Shown one piece after another: positions 1 through 9,824 of a stretch of 64,000 nucleotides of DNA (position 1 is its first letter; every line of letters starts with the position of its first letter). Below the pieces are notes generated by a model that was not told the origin of the DNA, did not search any database, and worked only from the letters and a program-made list of their open reading frames with translations. The stretch is from Halarcobacter sp. Lineage in GTDB: Bacteria; Campylobacterota; Campylobacteria; Campylobacterales; Arcobacteraceae. The position numbers and the translations under genes were made by a program. The DNA is taken from NCBI RefSeq assembly GCF_963676935.1, contig NZ_OY781470.1, positions 744,001 to 808,000 of the forward strand, given 5' to 3'.

Positions 1-879
1 TATGCAAATATGTTCAAAAGAGATTTTGAAAGGTTTGAAAGTTCATATGAGAGAAACAATTTTTCGCCACTTGGAAGTGCTGCATTAGCAGGAACTCCAC
101 ACAATATTGATCGATTTTTAAGTAGCGAGATACTTGGATTTACTGCTCCAACTTCCCATGCAATGGATACAGTAAGTGATAGAGATTTTGCTTTGGAGAT
201 TTTATTTAATATCTCAACTTGTATGATGCATGTTAGTAGAATATCTGAAGAGTTAGTTACTTGGTCTTCATATGAGTTTCAATTTGTTAGAATGAGTGAT
301 GAGTATGCAACAACAAGTTCAATTATGCCACAAAAAAAGAACCCTGATGTACCAGAACTATTAAGAGGTAAAACAGGTAGAGTTTATGGAAACTTAATCT
401 CACTACTTACTGTTATGAAAGGTTTACCATTAGCTTACAATAAAGATACACAAGAAGACAAAGAGGGTGTTTTTGATTCAGTTAAAACTGTAGAGATTTC
501 ACTTAAAATTTTAACTGAAGTTATAAGAACAATGATTGTAAATGTTGATAAGATGGAAGCAGCTTGTAAAATTGGACACTTAAGTGCAACAGATTTAGCT
601 GACTTTCTAGTTCAAAAACAAAATATGCCATTTAGAACGGCTTATTATATTACAAAAGATGTAGTTGCTTGTGCAAACTCTTTAAACAAAGATATAAGTG
701 AATTAACTTTAGATGAAATTAGAAGTGCAAATGAAGAGTTAAAAAATATTGATGAAGAGATAATCATGTATTTAGATTTAAGAAACTCTATGAACGCACG
801 AACATCATTTGGTGGCACATCAACAATTCAAACAGTTGAACAAATAAAAGTATTTGAAGATTGGTTAAAAAAGGTATAA
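1..879 (+). CDS. argH: Argininosuccinate lyase, C-terminal part (cut by window start)
   Basis: Last enzyme of arginine synthesis; it splits argininosuccinate into arginine and fumarate in the cytoplasm. The reading frame is open from base 1, so the N-terminal third lies outside the window; 292 codons are visible against about 460 in the family. The fumarase/aspartase signature [14 protein letters not shown], with the catalytic serine loop, is at about bases 310-351. The helical core and C-terminal domain follow and end normally with a stop at 877-879. It converges on cheV with a strong inverted repeat over the junction. Assignment is firm; the true start cannot be seen. Confidence 0.96.
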   Translation, partial: YANMFKRDFERFESSYERNNFSPLGSAALAGTPHNIDRFLSSEILGFTAPTSHAMDTVSDRDFALEILFNISTCMMHVSRISEELVTWSSYEFQFVRMSDEYATTSSIMPQKKNPDVPELLRGKTGRVYGNLISLLTVMKGLPLAYNKDTQEDKEGVFDSVKTVEISLKILTEVIRTMIVNVDKMEAACKIGHLSATDLADFLVQKQNMPFRTAYYITKDVVACANSLNKDISELTLDEIRSANEELKNIDEEIIMYLDLRNSMNARTSFGGTSTIQTVEQIKVFEDWLKKV

Positions 880-909
880 ATATTAGATGAGTTTAACTCA
901 TCTAATATT
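879..909. terminator. Two-way terminator between argH and cheV
   Basis: A perfect 15-base inverted repeat (arms 879-893 and 895-909, one base between them; in RNA about 13 pairs with a small loop) covers the stop codons of both converging genes. The T-run is weak, so the terminator role is inferred from position and symmetry. Confidence 0.7.
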
Positions 910-1813
910 AGTGTAGTAAATGTTGTTTAACAGCTTGATAAAGTGCTTGAATATCAGTTTTACCAATAAAGTCTTCAACTCCAATATTAATCATCTTGTT
1001 TTTTACTGCATCAGTTGTCATTGAAGAGTTAACAATAATTGGAATATGACTATATTCATCATTTGTTTTAATAAAAGTTGCCACTTGGAATCCATCAGCT
1101 TCTGGCATCTCAATATCTGTTATAATTAGACCTATATCTTCTGGATCTAATTCTTGAATTCTATTAAGTAGTTGTGCCCCATTAATATAGATTTCATAAT
1201 GTGCTTTAGCTTTTTTGAAAAATTTTGTTAAAACTTCTCTTGCTACATTTGAGTCTTCTGCTGCTAAGATTACTTTAGAAGTGTTAAATGAAGATTCAAC
1301 ATATTTATTTAATACATCATCTCCATCTTCAACCCAACCTAAATCTTTTAACATCTGTTCTGCATTGAAAACTGTACAAAGTTCATCTTTATTATGAACT
1401 TTTACATATGTAGTATATGTAATCTTTGAGTTAGTTTCTTCTGAATGTCTTAATTCATCTGTAGTTTTTTCTACAATATCAAGCATGTCTTTTATTAAAA
1501 AACCAACTTTTTTATGATTAAACTCACAATATATTATTAGCTTGTACTCTTTTAGATCAAGTTTTTGATGTCCTAACCATGCATCTAGGTTAACTAGTGT
1601 AACAGGTTCACCTCTAATCGTTGCTATACCAGCAATAACATCTGTATCAGTTGGTGTATCATTGATAGTTACTTCTTCTGTAATTATGAATGCTTTTACT
1701 TTTGCAATATTAATTGCATAAATATTATTGTGACCAGTGTAAAATACAGCTAATTGCTGAACATTTCTTAAATGACCTTGAGTCATTTGTTCAACACTAT
1801 TGATACCACTCAT
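908..1813 (-). CDS. cheV: Chemotaxis coupling protein CheV (CheW domain plus receiver)
   Basis: 301 residues: a CheW-like coupling domain at about 15-160 and a response-regulator receiver at about 178-300. CheV proteins couple chemoreceptors to CheA, and the receiver is thought to tune or buffer the phosphate flow. The receiver keeps the acidic pocket (E186, D187), the phosphoacceptor D233 in LIITDIEMP, the serines at 263-264 and the conserved lysine K285 in GKTD, so it should be phosphorylatable. Campylobacterota often carry one or more CheV proteins. No other chemotaxis gene is adjacent; a chemoreceptor and a CheZ-like gene lie far away at 59.7-62.3 kb. Family assignment is firm; which CheV paralogue it is cannot be told. 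Confidence 0.92.
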   Translation of the reverse strand: MSGINSVEQMTQGHLRNVQQLAVFYTGHNNIYAINIAKVKAFIITEEVTINDTPTDTDVIAGIATIRGEPVTLVNLDAWLGHQKLDLKEYKLIIYCEFNHKKVGFLIKDMLDIVEKTTDELRHSEETNSKITYTTYVKVHNKDELCTVFNAEQMLKDLGWVEDGDDVLNKYVESSFNTSKVILAAEDSNVAREVLTKFFKKAKAHYEIYINGAQLLNRIQELDPEDIGLIITDIEMPEADGFQVATFIKTNDEYSHIPIIVNSSMTTDAVKNKMINIGVEDFIGKTDIQALYQAVKQHLLH

Positions 1814-1884
1814 GAAAACCCTTTATGTGCTTTATTGCTAAATTATATTGCTTTTTTTCTTATACTTAACTTTAAAAAATTATT

Positions 1885-2535
1885 TTACTTTTTACTGTTT
1901 AAGATCTTTTTTACTGTAAGTGAAGCCATCATAAATCCAAATGAGCCTGTAACCGCTTCAAAACTCCCCTTTTCTAGACAGTTTGGATTCTCACTAGAAA
2001 ATACAACTTTAAATTTTTTCTTAAATCCTCTTTGTTTTAATTCGTATCTTATTTTTCTAATAAATGGGTCATTATACGTTTCCCAAATTGATTTATACTC
2101 TATTTTACTAGGATCTAACCTTTTTGCACTTCCGCTTGTAGTGATAACTTTATTATAATATCTCTGTATAAGATGAACTTTAGGTTTAATATCATCTATA
2201 GCATCTAAAATTAAATCATATTGAGAAAAATCAAATTTATCAATCCATTCAGGTGTAATTTTTTCATTTATAGCTGTGACTTCAGGATATTTTTCTTTTA
2301 AAGAATCAACTTTTACTTTTCCTATATTTCCATGGCTTCCTAATTGTCTATTCATATTTGATTCTTCATAAGTATCAAAATCAACGATTGTGATGTCTGT
2401 AATTCCAGTATTATATAATGAATCCAAAGCAAAACTTCCAACACCTCCTACACCTAGAAGAATAAGTTTTGTATTTTGAAATTTTTTGAAGTTTTCTTCT
2501 CCAAAAAGTTTTAAGGTACGGTCATATCTTTGCAT
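1885..2535 (-). CDS. tcdA: ThiF/E1-like tRNA threonylcarbamoyladenosine dehydratase
   Basis: Adenylate-forming E1-like fold, 216 residues. The N-terminal nucleotide-binding glycine motif GVGGVGSFALD is at about 28-38, followed by the acidic strand IVDFDTYEESNMNRQ, which is the ATP-contacting D-x-x-x-x-N-x-x-R pattern of the family. TcdA uses ATP to cyclise t6A at position 37 of ANN-decoding tRNAs into ct6A. It is shorter than the E. coli enzyme (about 268 residues), as is usual in this phylum. A generic ThiF-family activating enzyme cannot be fully excluded, but no sulfur-carrier gene is nearby. It is divergent from greA with a 73-base shared promoter region. Confidence 0.85.
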   Translation of the reverse strand: MQRYDRTLKLFGEENFKKFQNTKLILLGVGGVGSFALDSLYNTGITDITIVDFDTYEESNMNRQLGSHGNIGKVKVDSLKEKYPEVTAINEKITPEWIDKFDFSQYDLILDAIDDIKPKVHLIQRYYNKVITTSGSAKRLDPSKIEYKSIWETYNDPFIRKIRYELKQRGFKKKFKVVFSSENPNCLEKGSFEAVTGSFGFMMASLTVKKILNSKK

Positions 2536-2608
2536 ATCTACTCTTTTATAAAAATTTCGGTATTATATCAAATTAAATCAAAACATAAATTTATAAATAG
2601 GAGGCTTC
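2536..2608. promoter_or_regulatory. Divergent promoter region tcdA / greA
   Basis: A 73-base AT-rich spacer between two divergent genes. A TATTAT hexamer at 2561-2566 could serve as the -10 of greA, and AGGAGG at 2600-2605 is a strong ribosome binding site for greA. The tcdA promoter must also lie here, but I cannot place it with confidence. Confidence 0.4.
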
Positions 2609-3094
2609 ATGGATAAAGAGCCAATGACAAGAGTAGGATACGAAAAAATTACAAATGAATTAGATTTTTTGAAAAGTAAAGAAAGACCTGAAACTGTAAT
2701 TGCACTTGATGAAGCAAGACAACTTGGTGACTTAAAAGAGAATGCAGAATATCATGCTGCAAAAGATAAATTAGCTTTAATTGATTCACAAATTAGGGAA
2801 TTAGGTTCAATTATTTCTAAAGCTGTAATTATTGATCCTGAAAGTTTGCCTCATGATAAAGTAAGTTTTGGATCAACAGTTGAGTTAGTTGATGTGGATA
2901 CAGAAGAAGAGTTTGAGTATTCAATTGTTGGTGGAGTTGAATCAAATGCAGAGAATGGAATGATATCTTTTAATTCCCCTTTAGCAAAACAACTATTAGG
3001 TAAAGAAGAGGGGGATGAAATAACTGCTACTTTGCCAGGTGGACAAAAAACATTTGAAGTATTAAGTGTTATGTATAAGGAGCTAAAGTTATAA
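2609..3094 (+). CDS. greA: Transcription elongation factor GreA
   Basis: 161 residues, the normal GreA length. The N-terminal antiparallel coiled coil (about 1-75) carries the family sequence GDLKENAEYHAAKDK, with the acidic tip residues that reach into the RNA polymerase secondary channel to stimulate cleavage of backtracked RNA. The C-terminal FKBP-like domain (about 80-158) contains GSTVELVD and ends with a normal stop. The start is set by AGGAGG about 6 bases upstream. The stop overlaps the argC start by one base (TAATG), so the two are probably co-transcribed and translationally coupled. Confidence 0.97.
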   Translation: MDKEPMTRVGYEKITNELDFLKSKERPETVIALDEARQLGDLKENAEYHAAKDKLALIDSQIRELGSIISKAVIIDPESLPHDKVSFGSTVELVDVDTEEEFEYSIVGGVESNAENGMISFNSPLAKQLLGKEEGDEITATLPGGQKTFEVLSVMYKELKL

Positions 3095-4098
3095 TGAATG
3101 TAGCAATAATTGGAGCAAGTGGATATACAGGGTTAGAGTTAATAAAAATATTAATTAATCATTCAAAATTTAATATAACATATATAGCAAACTCTACAGG
3201 AGAACAAAATGTTCAAGAACTTCATCCTTGTTTAAAAGATGTTATTAATGCGCAAGTTCAAAAAGCAGATGCAAAAGAGGTTAGTAAAGTTGCCAATTTA
3301 GCATTTTTGGCGTTACCTCATAAAACTTCAATGTCTTTTGCAAAAGAACTTTTAGAGCTTGGTGTTAAAGTTGTAGATTTAAGTGCAGATTATAGACTTG
3401 AACTTGAAACTTATGAAAAACACTATTGCCCTCATGAAGATAAAGAGCATATTAATGAATCAGTATATGGTTTACCTGAATACTATTCAAAGGATTTAAA
3501 AGGTGCAAGTTTAGTAGCAAATCCTGGGTGTTTTCCTACAGCAGCCTTATTAGCACTTTTACCTTTTATAGACTATATTGATACAAATGCACAAATTTTT
3601 ATTGATGCAAAAACAGGTATGAGTGGAGCTGGAAAAGGTTTAAAAGAGGTTACACATTTTGGACATTTAAATGAAAATTGCCATGCTTATAACCCATTTA
3701 AACACAGACATATGCCAGAGATTGAAGAAAAAGTAAAATTACTTAAAGATGTGGATTGTCAAATCAATTTTGTTCCTCATCTTTTACCTATTACAAGAGG
3801 TATGTTAGTTTCTGTATTTGCAACACTTAAAGATGATGTAAATGTAGAAAAAATTTTAGAAGATAGTTATAAGAATTCAGAATTTGTAAGAGTTCGAGAT
3901 GAAGCAGTAGATTTAAAATCAACTGCAGGAACAAATTTTTGTGATATTTTTGTAGCTAAAAATGGCAAAGCATTATTTGTTAATTCATCTATTGACAATT
4001 TATTAAGAGGTGCTTCTTCCCAAGCAGTTGTAAATGCAAATTTAATGTGTGGATATGAAGAAGGTGAAGGAATCCCTAAAATAGCCTATGTACCTTAA
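3094..4098 (+). CDS. argC: N-acetyl-gamma-glutamyl-phosphate reductase
   Basis: Third step of arginine synthesis: NADPH-dependent reduction of N-acetylglutamyl phosphate to the semialdehyde. 334 residues. The Rossmann motif GASGYTG is at 7-13 and the catalytic cysteine is C146 in NPGCFPTA. The C-terminal part has the conserved histidine-containing stretch HRHMPEIE. The gene begins on the last base of greA and its end overlaps the following metallophosphoesterase by 11 bases, giving a tightly packed operon. With argH at the window start, this is the second arginine gene in the region, although the two are not in one operon. Confidence 0.97.
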   Translation: MNVAIIGASGYTGLELIKILINHSKFNITYIANSTGEQNVQELHPCLKDVINAQVQKADAKEVSKVANLAFLALPHKTSMSFAKELLELGVKVVDLSADYRLELETYEKHYCPHEDKEHINESVYGLPEYYSKDLKGASLVANPGCFPTAALLALLPFIDYIDTNAQIFIDAKTGMSGAGKGLKEVTHFGHLNENCHAYNPFKHRHMPEIEEKVKLLKDVDCQINFVPHLLPITRGMLVSVFATLKDDVNVEKILEDSYKNSEFVRVRDEAVDLKSTAGTNFCDIFVAKNGKALFVNSSIDNLLRGASSQAVVNANLMCGYEEGEGIPKIAYVP

Positions 4099-4783
4099 AA
4101 TTAAAGATGATGCTATTTTTGTAGCAGATGCACATTATAATGAGAAAAAAACTCAATTTTTAACTTTTCTTAAAAAGTTAGATTCTGGAGTGATTCGAAC
4201 ATCTCAACTTTTTTTGATGGGTGATATGTTTGATTTTATTTCAGGTGAGAGTGAATATTTTATAAATAGGAATAACGACTTAATTGAATTAATAAATAAA
4301 CTTTCAAAAATTATAGAGATTGTTTATTTAGAGGGAAATCATGATTATAATATGAATATGCTTTTCCCTCAAGTATTAGTTATCAAAAGAGAAAATCAGC
4401 CTATAACTACAAAATATAAAGAAAATAGTGTAGAGATAGCTCATGGAGATATATTTACTCCATGGCATTATGATTTATATTGTAAAATAATAAGAAATCA
4501 TTCTTTGTTGGTTTTTTTAAATATGCTTGATTTTAATTATTTTATTTCAAAAAAAATATATTATACACTTATTAAAAAAGAGATTTGTTTTAAAATGAAA
4601 AATTTTAATGAATTTGCAAAAAAAAGATTATCAAATTATAAAAGTGATATTGTAATAGAGGGACATTTTCATCAAGGAAAAACTTATAAAGATGATAAAC
4701 AATTATATGTAAATGTTCCATCATTATGTTGTGAAGATAGTTATTTTAGACTAAATAAAGTTTTTACAAAGGAAGATTTATGA
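4088..4783 (+). CDS. Metallophosphoesterase, LpxH-like (UDP-2,3-diacylglucosamine pyrophosphatase)
   Basis: 231 residues with the complete calcineurin-like metal site: D14-x-H16, G45-D46 in GDMFDF, G83-N84-H85-D86, H119-G-D121 and G192-H193-F-H195. This set and order match LpxH-type enzymes, which cleave UDP-2,3-diacylglucosamine to lipid X at the inner membrane surface in lipid A synthesis. A less specific phosphoesterase is possible; the sequence alone does not prove the substrate, so I give no symbol. It overlaps argC by 11 bases and the next gene by 4 bases (ATGA), so it is in the same transcription unit. Confidence 0.75.
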   Translation: MYLKIKDDAIFVADAHYNEKKTQFLTFLKKLDSGVIRTSQLFLMGDMFDFISGESEYFINRNNDLIELINKLSKIIEIVYLEGNHDYNMNMLFPQVLVIKRENQPITTKYKENSVEIAHGDIFTPWHYDLYCKIIRNHSLLVFLNMLDFNYFISKKIYYTLIKKEICFKMKNFNEFAKKRLSNYKSDIVIEGHFHQGKTYKDDKQLYVNVPSLCCEDSYFRLNKVFTKEDL

Positions 4784-5340
4784 TAAATATAAATTTAATC
4801 TACTTGGGAATTGTTTTTTTAGTAATAATTGTTGTTCTTTTGATTGTTTTACTTATTGTATTTAGTGGAAAAAATGAAAAGAGTAATAATAAAAGTAAAA
4901 ATAAAAATTATCATGTGCCTATGCCCACGACTTATAGTTTAGATTTGCCAAAAATAATAGAAAGTATGTCAAAAAATCAATTAAGAGATATATCAAAAAA
5001 AATATTTGAATCTTATAGAAGTTTTGATTACAAAAATCAAAGCACTGCAATCTTAGCAAAAAAAGAGTGGCACTCATGGCAGATTTCAATACTACTGATG
5101 ACTTTTAAAAGACTTGAAGATTTAGTTATTTATGATCAAGAAGATATTTTCCCTGATATTATTATTAATTCTACAGAAAATGATATAAAAAGCCTAATGC
5201 GAGATATTATAAGAAAATATGAACAGTATGTAGATTTTAATCAGTCAAAAGATGCTTTATGTAAAGATTATATTTGGTCAAATAGGGATGTTTCTATTAT
5301 CTTTTACTTTTTGGCAAACTATAAAAATTATTCAAAATAA
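4780..5340 (+). CDS. Unknown membrane-anchored protein
   Basis: I do not recognise this 186-residue protein. It opens with one long hydrophobic segment (about 5-29, rich in Val, Leu and Ile) followed at once by a lysine- and asparagine-rich stretch (about 31-44), which fits a single N-terminal anchor with the rest in the cytoplasm. The soluble part (about 45-186) is helical, with aromatic residues (KKEWHSWQISILLMTF) and no cysteine pair or known catalytic motif. Its ATG overlaps the stop of the metallophosphoesterase as ATGA, so translation is likely coupled. Function unknown. Confidence 0.85.
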   Translation: MININLIYLGIVFLVIIVVLLIVLLIVFSGKNEKSNNKSKNKNYHVPMPTTYSLDLPKIIESMSKNQLRDISKKIFESYRSFDYKNQSTAILAKKEWHSWQISILLMTFKRLEDLVIYDQEDIFPDIIINSTENDIKSLMRDIIRKYEQYVDFNQSKDALCKDYIWSNRDVSIIFYFLANYKNYSK

Positions 5341-5350
5341 AATACTATTA

Positions 5351-5378
5351 TTGTTTTGTAACCTTTTTTAGTTATCCT
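5351..5378 (+). promoter_or_regulatory. Possible sigma70 promoter of ppk2
   Basis: TTGTTT at 5351-5356 and TATCCT at 5373-5378 are 16 bases apart, upstream of a GGAG ribosome site at 5391-5394. Sequence fit only. Confidence 0.35.
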
Positions 5379-5400
5379 ACATTTTTAATTTGGAGTAATA

Positions 5401-6297
5401 ATGAAAATAGAAAAATTATATGAAAAAGAGATTGAAGATATTTTAAATTATGAAGATTTCTTAGATATATTAAGAAATAATCCTTCTGAAGAGTTTTTAA
5501 AGGATTTACACGGTAAGTATGAATATCGTTCTCAAGAAGAAGCTTTAAGAACATTACAAGTTGAACTAATAAAACTACAAGATCATTTAGAAAAACACAA
5601 TGAAAAAATGATAATTTTAATTGAGGGAAGAGATGCTTCTGGAAAAGGTGGAGCAATTAGAAGAATAACTAGATATATGAATGAAAAACATTATAGAGTT
5701 GTTGCTTTAGGTAAACCTTCAGATGTGGAAAAAAATCAATGGTATTTTCAAAGATATATTCAACATTTTCCTAAAGGTGGAGAGATTGTACTTTTTGATA
5801 GGTCTTGGTATAACAGATCAATGGTTGAACCTGTATTTGGATTTTGTACAGAAGAACAATATGAAACTTTTATGAAAACAGTTCCAAGGTTTGAAGAGGA
5901 TTTAATAGATCATGGAATCCATTTTTTAAAGATATACTTTTCAGTATCAAAAGAGGAGCAATCAAAAAGATTTGAAGAGAGAGAAGAAAATCCTTTAAAG
6001 CAATGGAAATTAAGTGAAATAGACTTACAAATGCAAGAAAGATGGGATGAGTTTACTCGTAAAAAATATAGAATGTTGAAAGAAACTAATACTCAAAAAT
6101 CTCCTTGGACTATAATTAGAAGTGATGATAAATTTATTGCAAGAATTAATGCAATAAAAACAATTTTAAATAAAGTTGATTATGAAGGAAGAGACTCTAG
6201 AATTGATTTTAGAGTTGATTCTAAAATTGTTATTTCAGCAGAAAAAGAGTTGGAAATAATGACACAAACTGCAAAAAACAGGGGAAAAAGTAATTAA
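5401..6297 (+). CDS. ppk2: Polyphosphate kinase 2
   Basis: 298 residues of the PPK2 family, P-loop kinases that move phosphate between polyphosphate and nucleoside di- or monophosphates. The Walker A motif EGRDASGKGG is at about 75-84. It is followed by the PPK2 signatures GKPSDVEKNQWYFQRY (about 104-119) and FDRSWYNRSMVEP (about 132-144), which hold the Walker B aspartate D133 and the lid arginines. It is a single-domain form of the usual length of about 300. It has its own leader and a probable promoter, so it seems separate from the upstream operon. Whether it prefers GDP, ADP or AMP cannot be read from the sequence. Confidence 0.93.
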   Translation: MKIEKLYEKEIEDILNYEDFLDILRNNPSEEFLKDLHGKYEYRSQEEALRTLQVELIKLQDHLEKHNEKMIILIEGRDASGKGGAIRRITRYMNEKHYRVVALGKPSDVEKNQWYFQRYIQHFPKGGEIVLFDRSWYNRSMVEPVFGFCTEEQYETFMKTVPRFEEDLIDHGIHFLKIYFSVSKEEQSKRFEEREENPLKQWKLSEIDLQMQERWDEFTRKKYRMLKETNTQKSPWTIIRSDDKFIARINAIKTILNKVDYEGRDSRIDFRVDSKIVISAEKELEIMTQTAKNRGKSN

Positions 6298-6334
6298 TAT
6301 ATAACTAAACAGTATAAAATAAAAATAATTGTAC

Positions 6335-6340
6335 TATAAT
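6335..6340 (+). promoter_or_regulatory. Probable -10 element for the sensor kinase
   Basis: A perfect TATAAT lies 26 bases before the start codon, in a 69-base intergenic region. TTAGGAAA at 6353-6360 is a likely ribosome site. No clear -35 hexamer is seen, which is common in this phylum. Confidence 0.5.
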
Positions 6341-6366
6341 GTATAATTATTTTTAGGAAAATACAT

Positions 6367-9300
6367 ATGCATAAATTTTTATTAATTCTTATTTTATCCA
6401 GCTTCATTTGGGCAAATAATGTATTTACAAAAGAAGAAGAAAATTGGATTAAAAATAATCCTACAGTTAAAATTTCAATGTTAAATAATTTTCAGCCTTT
6501 CTCTTATATTTCAAACAATCAGCATAAAGGTTTTAGTGTAGATCTAATTAGTCAAATCTCTAAAGTAAGTGGTTTAAAATTTGAAGTGAAGGAATCTTCT
6601 TGGTCAAAAGCATTAGATGATTTTAAAAGTGGAAAAACTGATATGATTTCAGATATATCTTATACTAAAGAGCGTTCTAAATATGCACTTTTTACCGAAT
6701 CATATTATGAAATACCTACATTTATTTTTGGTTCAAAAGGTAATGATACTTATATAAATAATGAGAGTTTAATAGGGAAAAAAGTAGGGGTATCAAAAAG
6801 TATTTTTTATAAAAATAATTTAGAAAAAATGGGTTTAGATGTTATTGAATTTAATTCAAGCGATGAAAAATCAAAAGCACTTGTAACAGGAAAAATTGAT
6901 TATTTTTTAGCATCTTATACTTCTGGAATTAAATCAATAAATTCACAATCTTTAATTACTTTGAAAGCTATTGATGAGTTTAGAACTATAAAAAAAGAGG
7001 ATTTACGATTTGCTGTAAGTAAAGACAATTATATTCTTCAATCAATTCTACAGAAGTCTTTAAACTCTTTAAAGCCAAATTTTTTATTTAAACTTGCAAA
7101 TACTTGGATAGTTGAAACTGAAGATAGTGTATATGGTGAAATAGAATTTACTCAAGATGAATTGGATTATATGCATAAATATCCAAAAGTAAAAATTGGT
7201 TCTATAGATACATATATACCTTTTAGTTTTGTTTACAATGGTAAAAAAATTGGATTTACCCAAGAGCTTTTAGATATTATTTCAAGAAAAACAGGTTTAA
7301 CTTTCGAAAAAGTTGGTGGATCATGGCCAGAAGTTTTTGGTAAGTTTAAAAACAATCAAATAGATATAATAAGTGAATTATCATATAGAAAAGAAAGAGT
7401 TCCTTATACCTTATATACAAAACCATATTATGAAATCCCCATAAGTGTTTTTGCTAATGATGATTTTGGTTCTTACACTGGATTGAATTCTTTAAAAGGT
7501 AAAAAATTAGGAATTGTAAAAAAGTCTTATTTAATTGATGTCTTAAAAGATGAAAAAGATATAAAAATAGTTGAATATGATACTAATAATGATAAATTTT
7601 ATGCACTAAGAGATAAAAAAGTTGATGCTGTTTTAAGTAGTACAATGAGTATTTACAGATTAGAAAGATTACTTCTAAAAGGAATAAAACCCGTTGGTGA
7701 ATTTACCCATGATGAAGTAAAAAGTGAAGATTTAAGGTTTGGTATACGTAAAGAGAATCCTATTTTAGCTTCTATTATTAATAAAACATTAGATTCAATA
7801 CCCTTTTCTACTATAACACACTTAAAACAAAAATGGATTTTAGATAATTATCATAATAATTTAGATCAAGATAAAAAAATATTTTTTAATGAAAAAGAAA
7901 AGGAATTTATTAAAGATAATCCTGAATTAACATATAGTGAGATAAATTGGAAACCATTGTCAATAATAGAAAATAATACTATGAATGGAATTATGGGAGA
8001 GTATTTAAACATTATTTCACAAAGAACAGGAATAAAGTTTAAATACATATCTTCTGATAGTTGGTTGGAAGTTTTAAATAAATTCAAAGAAAAAAAAATT
8101 GATATAGTACCAGGTATAGGAACTAGTCCACAAGAGATGAAATTAGGACTTACTAGTAATACATATAGTAGCTACCCTATGGTAGTTGTAACTACAGATA
8201 AGTTTAATTATATTCAAAACTTAAATGAACTATCTGGAAAAACAATTGCTGTTCCAAAAGGGTATACTAGTTATAACTTTTTAGTAGAAAATTATCCTAA
8301 ATTAAATATTCAAGCAACTTCAGACATAAAAGAGGCTTTAATAATGGTAGAAAGTGGTGAGGCTGATGCTTTTGTAGGTCATATTGCTACATCTTTATAC
8401 AATATGAGTGAATTGCATTTAAGAAATTTAAAAATAAGTGGTATTACTAATTTTACTTTTAAACATAAATATTTAATACAAAAAGATTCTCCTGTTTTAA
8501 TCTCTATTATCAACAAAGTTTTAGATTCGATTACAGAGATTGAAAAAAAAGAGATTCACTCAAAATGGATTCAACCTTTAGTTGTAAAAGAAACAGTAGA
8601 TTATTCACTTATTTATAAATTATTAATTGCTTTTTTAATTGTCCTAGGGATAATTTTATATTTTTTAAATAAACTTAAAAAACAGAAAAAAGAGTTTGAA
8701 ACTATTTTTAAAATATCAAAAGATGGGATAGCAATTACCGATTTAAAAACAAATTTTTTAGAGTGTAATGAAGCTTATCTAAAAATGTTGGGATACACAA
8801 AAAATGAGTTAATAAATAAATCATCTATCAGTTTAACAGCACCTGAATATAGAGAAAAAACTCAAAATGCTTTAGATATAGCTATAAAAGAGGGATATAT
8901 TAAAAACTTTGAAAAAGTAACTATAGGCAAAAATGGAAGAAGAGTAAGGGTAAATATTACAATATCTGTTTTACCTGATAAAAAAAGATTATTATTTATT
9001 ACAAAAGATGTTACTTCTCTTAAGCTTTTTGAAAATAATTTAAAACTTGCTTCAATGGGAGAGATGATAGGTAATATAGCTCATCAATGGAGACAACCTT
9101 TAAGTGTTATTACAACAAGTGCAAGTGGTTTAAGACTTAAGAGTGAATATGGAGAAAAGATAAAAGATGAAGAGATTAAAGAATTCTCAGAAAAGATTAT
9201 AGATCAAGCAAGATATTTATCAGAGACAATAGATGATTTTAAAAACTTTATAAAAGGTACAACAGAATTTAAAACAATTGATATAAAAGATATAATCCAA

Positions 9301-9759
9301 TCTTCATTAAGTTTAACATATGCTTCAACAAATGATAACTATATAAAAGTTATACAAAAAACGGATGATTCTATAAAAATAGATGGGAATAAAAATGAGT
9401 TAGAACAAGCCTTGATTAATATAATTAATAATTCAAAAGATGTTCTTATTGAAAATAAAGATGATTCTGAGAGGTATATTTTTATTAAAACGAAAAAGAT
9501 TAATGATATAACATTAGAATTAAAAATTTGTGATAATGGTGGAGGTATTTTAGAAAAAAATCTAGATAGAATTTTTGAACCATATTTTACAACTAAACAT
9601 AAATCAATTGGTACCGGACTTGGCTTATCAATAGTTGATAAAATTATTAGAGAAAGACATAGGCAAACAATAACTGCTTATAATGAAGAGTTTGAATATG
9701 AAGGTAGATTTTATAAAGGTGCATGTTTTAGTATGTTATTCAAATCAGATATTATTTAG
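6367..9759 (+). CDS. Large sensor histidine kinase with three periplasmic solute-binding domains
   Basis: 1130 residues. A signal peptide or anchor (about 1-16) is followed by three tandem SBP_bac_3 (Venus-flytrap) domains at about 20-240, 255-490 and 510-740, each opening with the repeat pattern 'E..(W/F)I..NP.(V/L)..' and containing an '...S.(S/G)SW...L..FK..(K/Q)IDI(I/V)' block. One membrane span follows at about 748-767, a PAS domain at about 777-885, a HisKA domain with phosphoacceptor H906 in AHQWRQPL, and a HATPase domain with an N-box near [19 protein letters not shown] and GTGLGLSI. This resembles BvgS/EvgS-type sensors, but with three binding modules and no receiver or HPt tail. No response regulator is adjacent, so it is an orphan kinase. 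Ligand unknown, probably small amino-acid-like or polar molecules. Confidence 0.92.
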   Translation: MHKFLLILILSSFIWANNVFTKEEENWIKNNPTVKISMLNNFQPFSYISNNQHKGFSVDLISQISKVSGLKFEVKESSWSKALDDFKSGKTDMISDISYTKERSKYALFTESYYEIPTFIFGSKGNDTYINNESLIGKKVGVSKSIFYKNNLEKMGLDVIEFNSSDEKSKALVTGKIDYFLASYTSGIKSINSQSLITLKAIDEFRTIKKEDLRFAVSKDNYILQSILQKSLNSLKPNFLFKLANTWIVETEDSVYGEIEFTQDELDYMHKYPKVKIGSIDTYIPFSFVYNGKKIGFTQELLDIISRKTGLTFEKVGGSWPEVFGKFKNNQIDIISELSYRKERVPYTLYTKPYYEIPISVFANDDFGSYTGLNSLKGKKLGIVKKSYLIDVLKDEKDIKIVEYDTNNDKFYALRDKKVDAVLSSTMSIYRLERLLLKGIKPVGEFTHDEVKSEDLRFGIRKENPILASIINKTLDSIPFSTITHLKQKWILDNYHNNLDQDKKIFFNEKEKEFIKDNPELTYSEINWKPLSIIENNTMNGIMGEYLNIISQRTGIKFKYISSDSWLEVLNKFKEKKIDIVPGIGTSPQEMKLGLTSNTYSSYPMVVVTTDKFNYIQNLNELSGKTIAVPKGYTSYNFLVENYPKLNIQATSDIKEALIMVESGEADAFVGHIATSLYNMSELHLRNLKISGITNFTFKHKYLIQKDSPVLISIINKVLDSITEIEKKEIHSKWIQPLVVKETVDYSLIYKLLIAFLIVLGIILYFLNKLKKQKKEFETIFKISKDGIAITDLKTNFLECNEAYLKMLGYTKNELINKSSISLTAPEYREKTQNALDIAIKEGYIKNFEKVTIGKNGRRVRVNITISVLPDKKRLLFITKDVTSLKLFENNLKLASMGEMIGNIAHQWRQPLSVITTSASGLRLKSEYGEKIKDEEIKEFSEKIIDQARYLSETIDDFKNFIKGTTEFKTIDIKDIIQSSLSLTYASTNDNYIKVIQKTDDSIKIDGNKNELEQALINIINNSKDVLIENKDDSERYIFIKTKKINDITLELKICDNGGGILEKNLDRIFEPYFTTKHKSIGTGLGLSIVDKIIRERHRQTITAYNEEFEYEGRFYKGACFSMLFKSDII

Positions 9760-9812
9760 CTTATAAAATATTTCAATTTGTAATATAAAACTGCACATAA
9801 TAAAATCTTAGA

Positions 9813-9818
9813 TATAAT
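9813..9818 (+). promoter_or_regulatory. -10 element giving a possibly leaderless uvrB transcript
   Basis: A perfect TATAAT ends 6 bases before the uvrB ATG, and no Shine-Dalgarno sequence lies between. Transcription would start at or next to the A of the start codon. Confidence 0.5.
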
Positions 9819-9824
9819 CCCAAA

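Noticed and set aside
1772..2158. Plus-strand open frame of 128 codons
   Set aside because: Opposite tcdA and the start of cheV; hydrophobic content comes from AT-rich codons in reverse.
5372..5656. Minus-strand open frame of 94 codons
   Set aside because: Opposite the start of ppk2, Leu/His/Phe-rich shadow.
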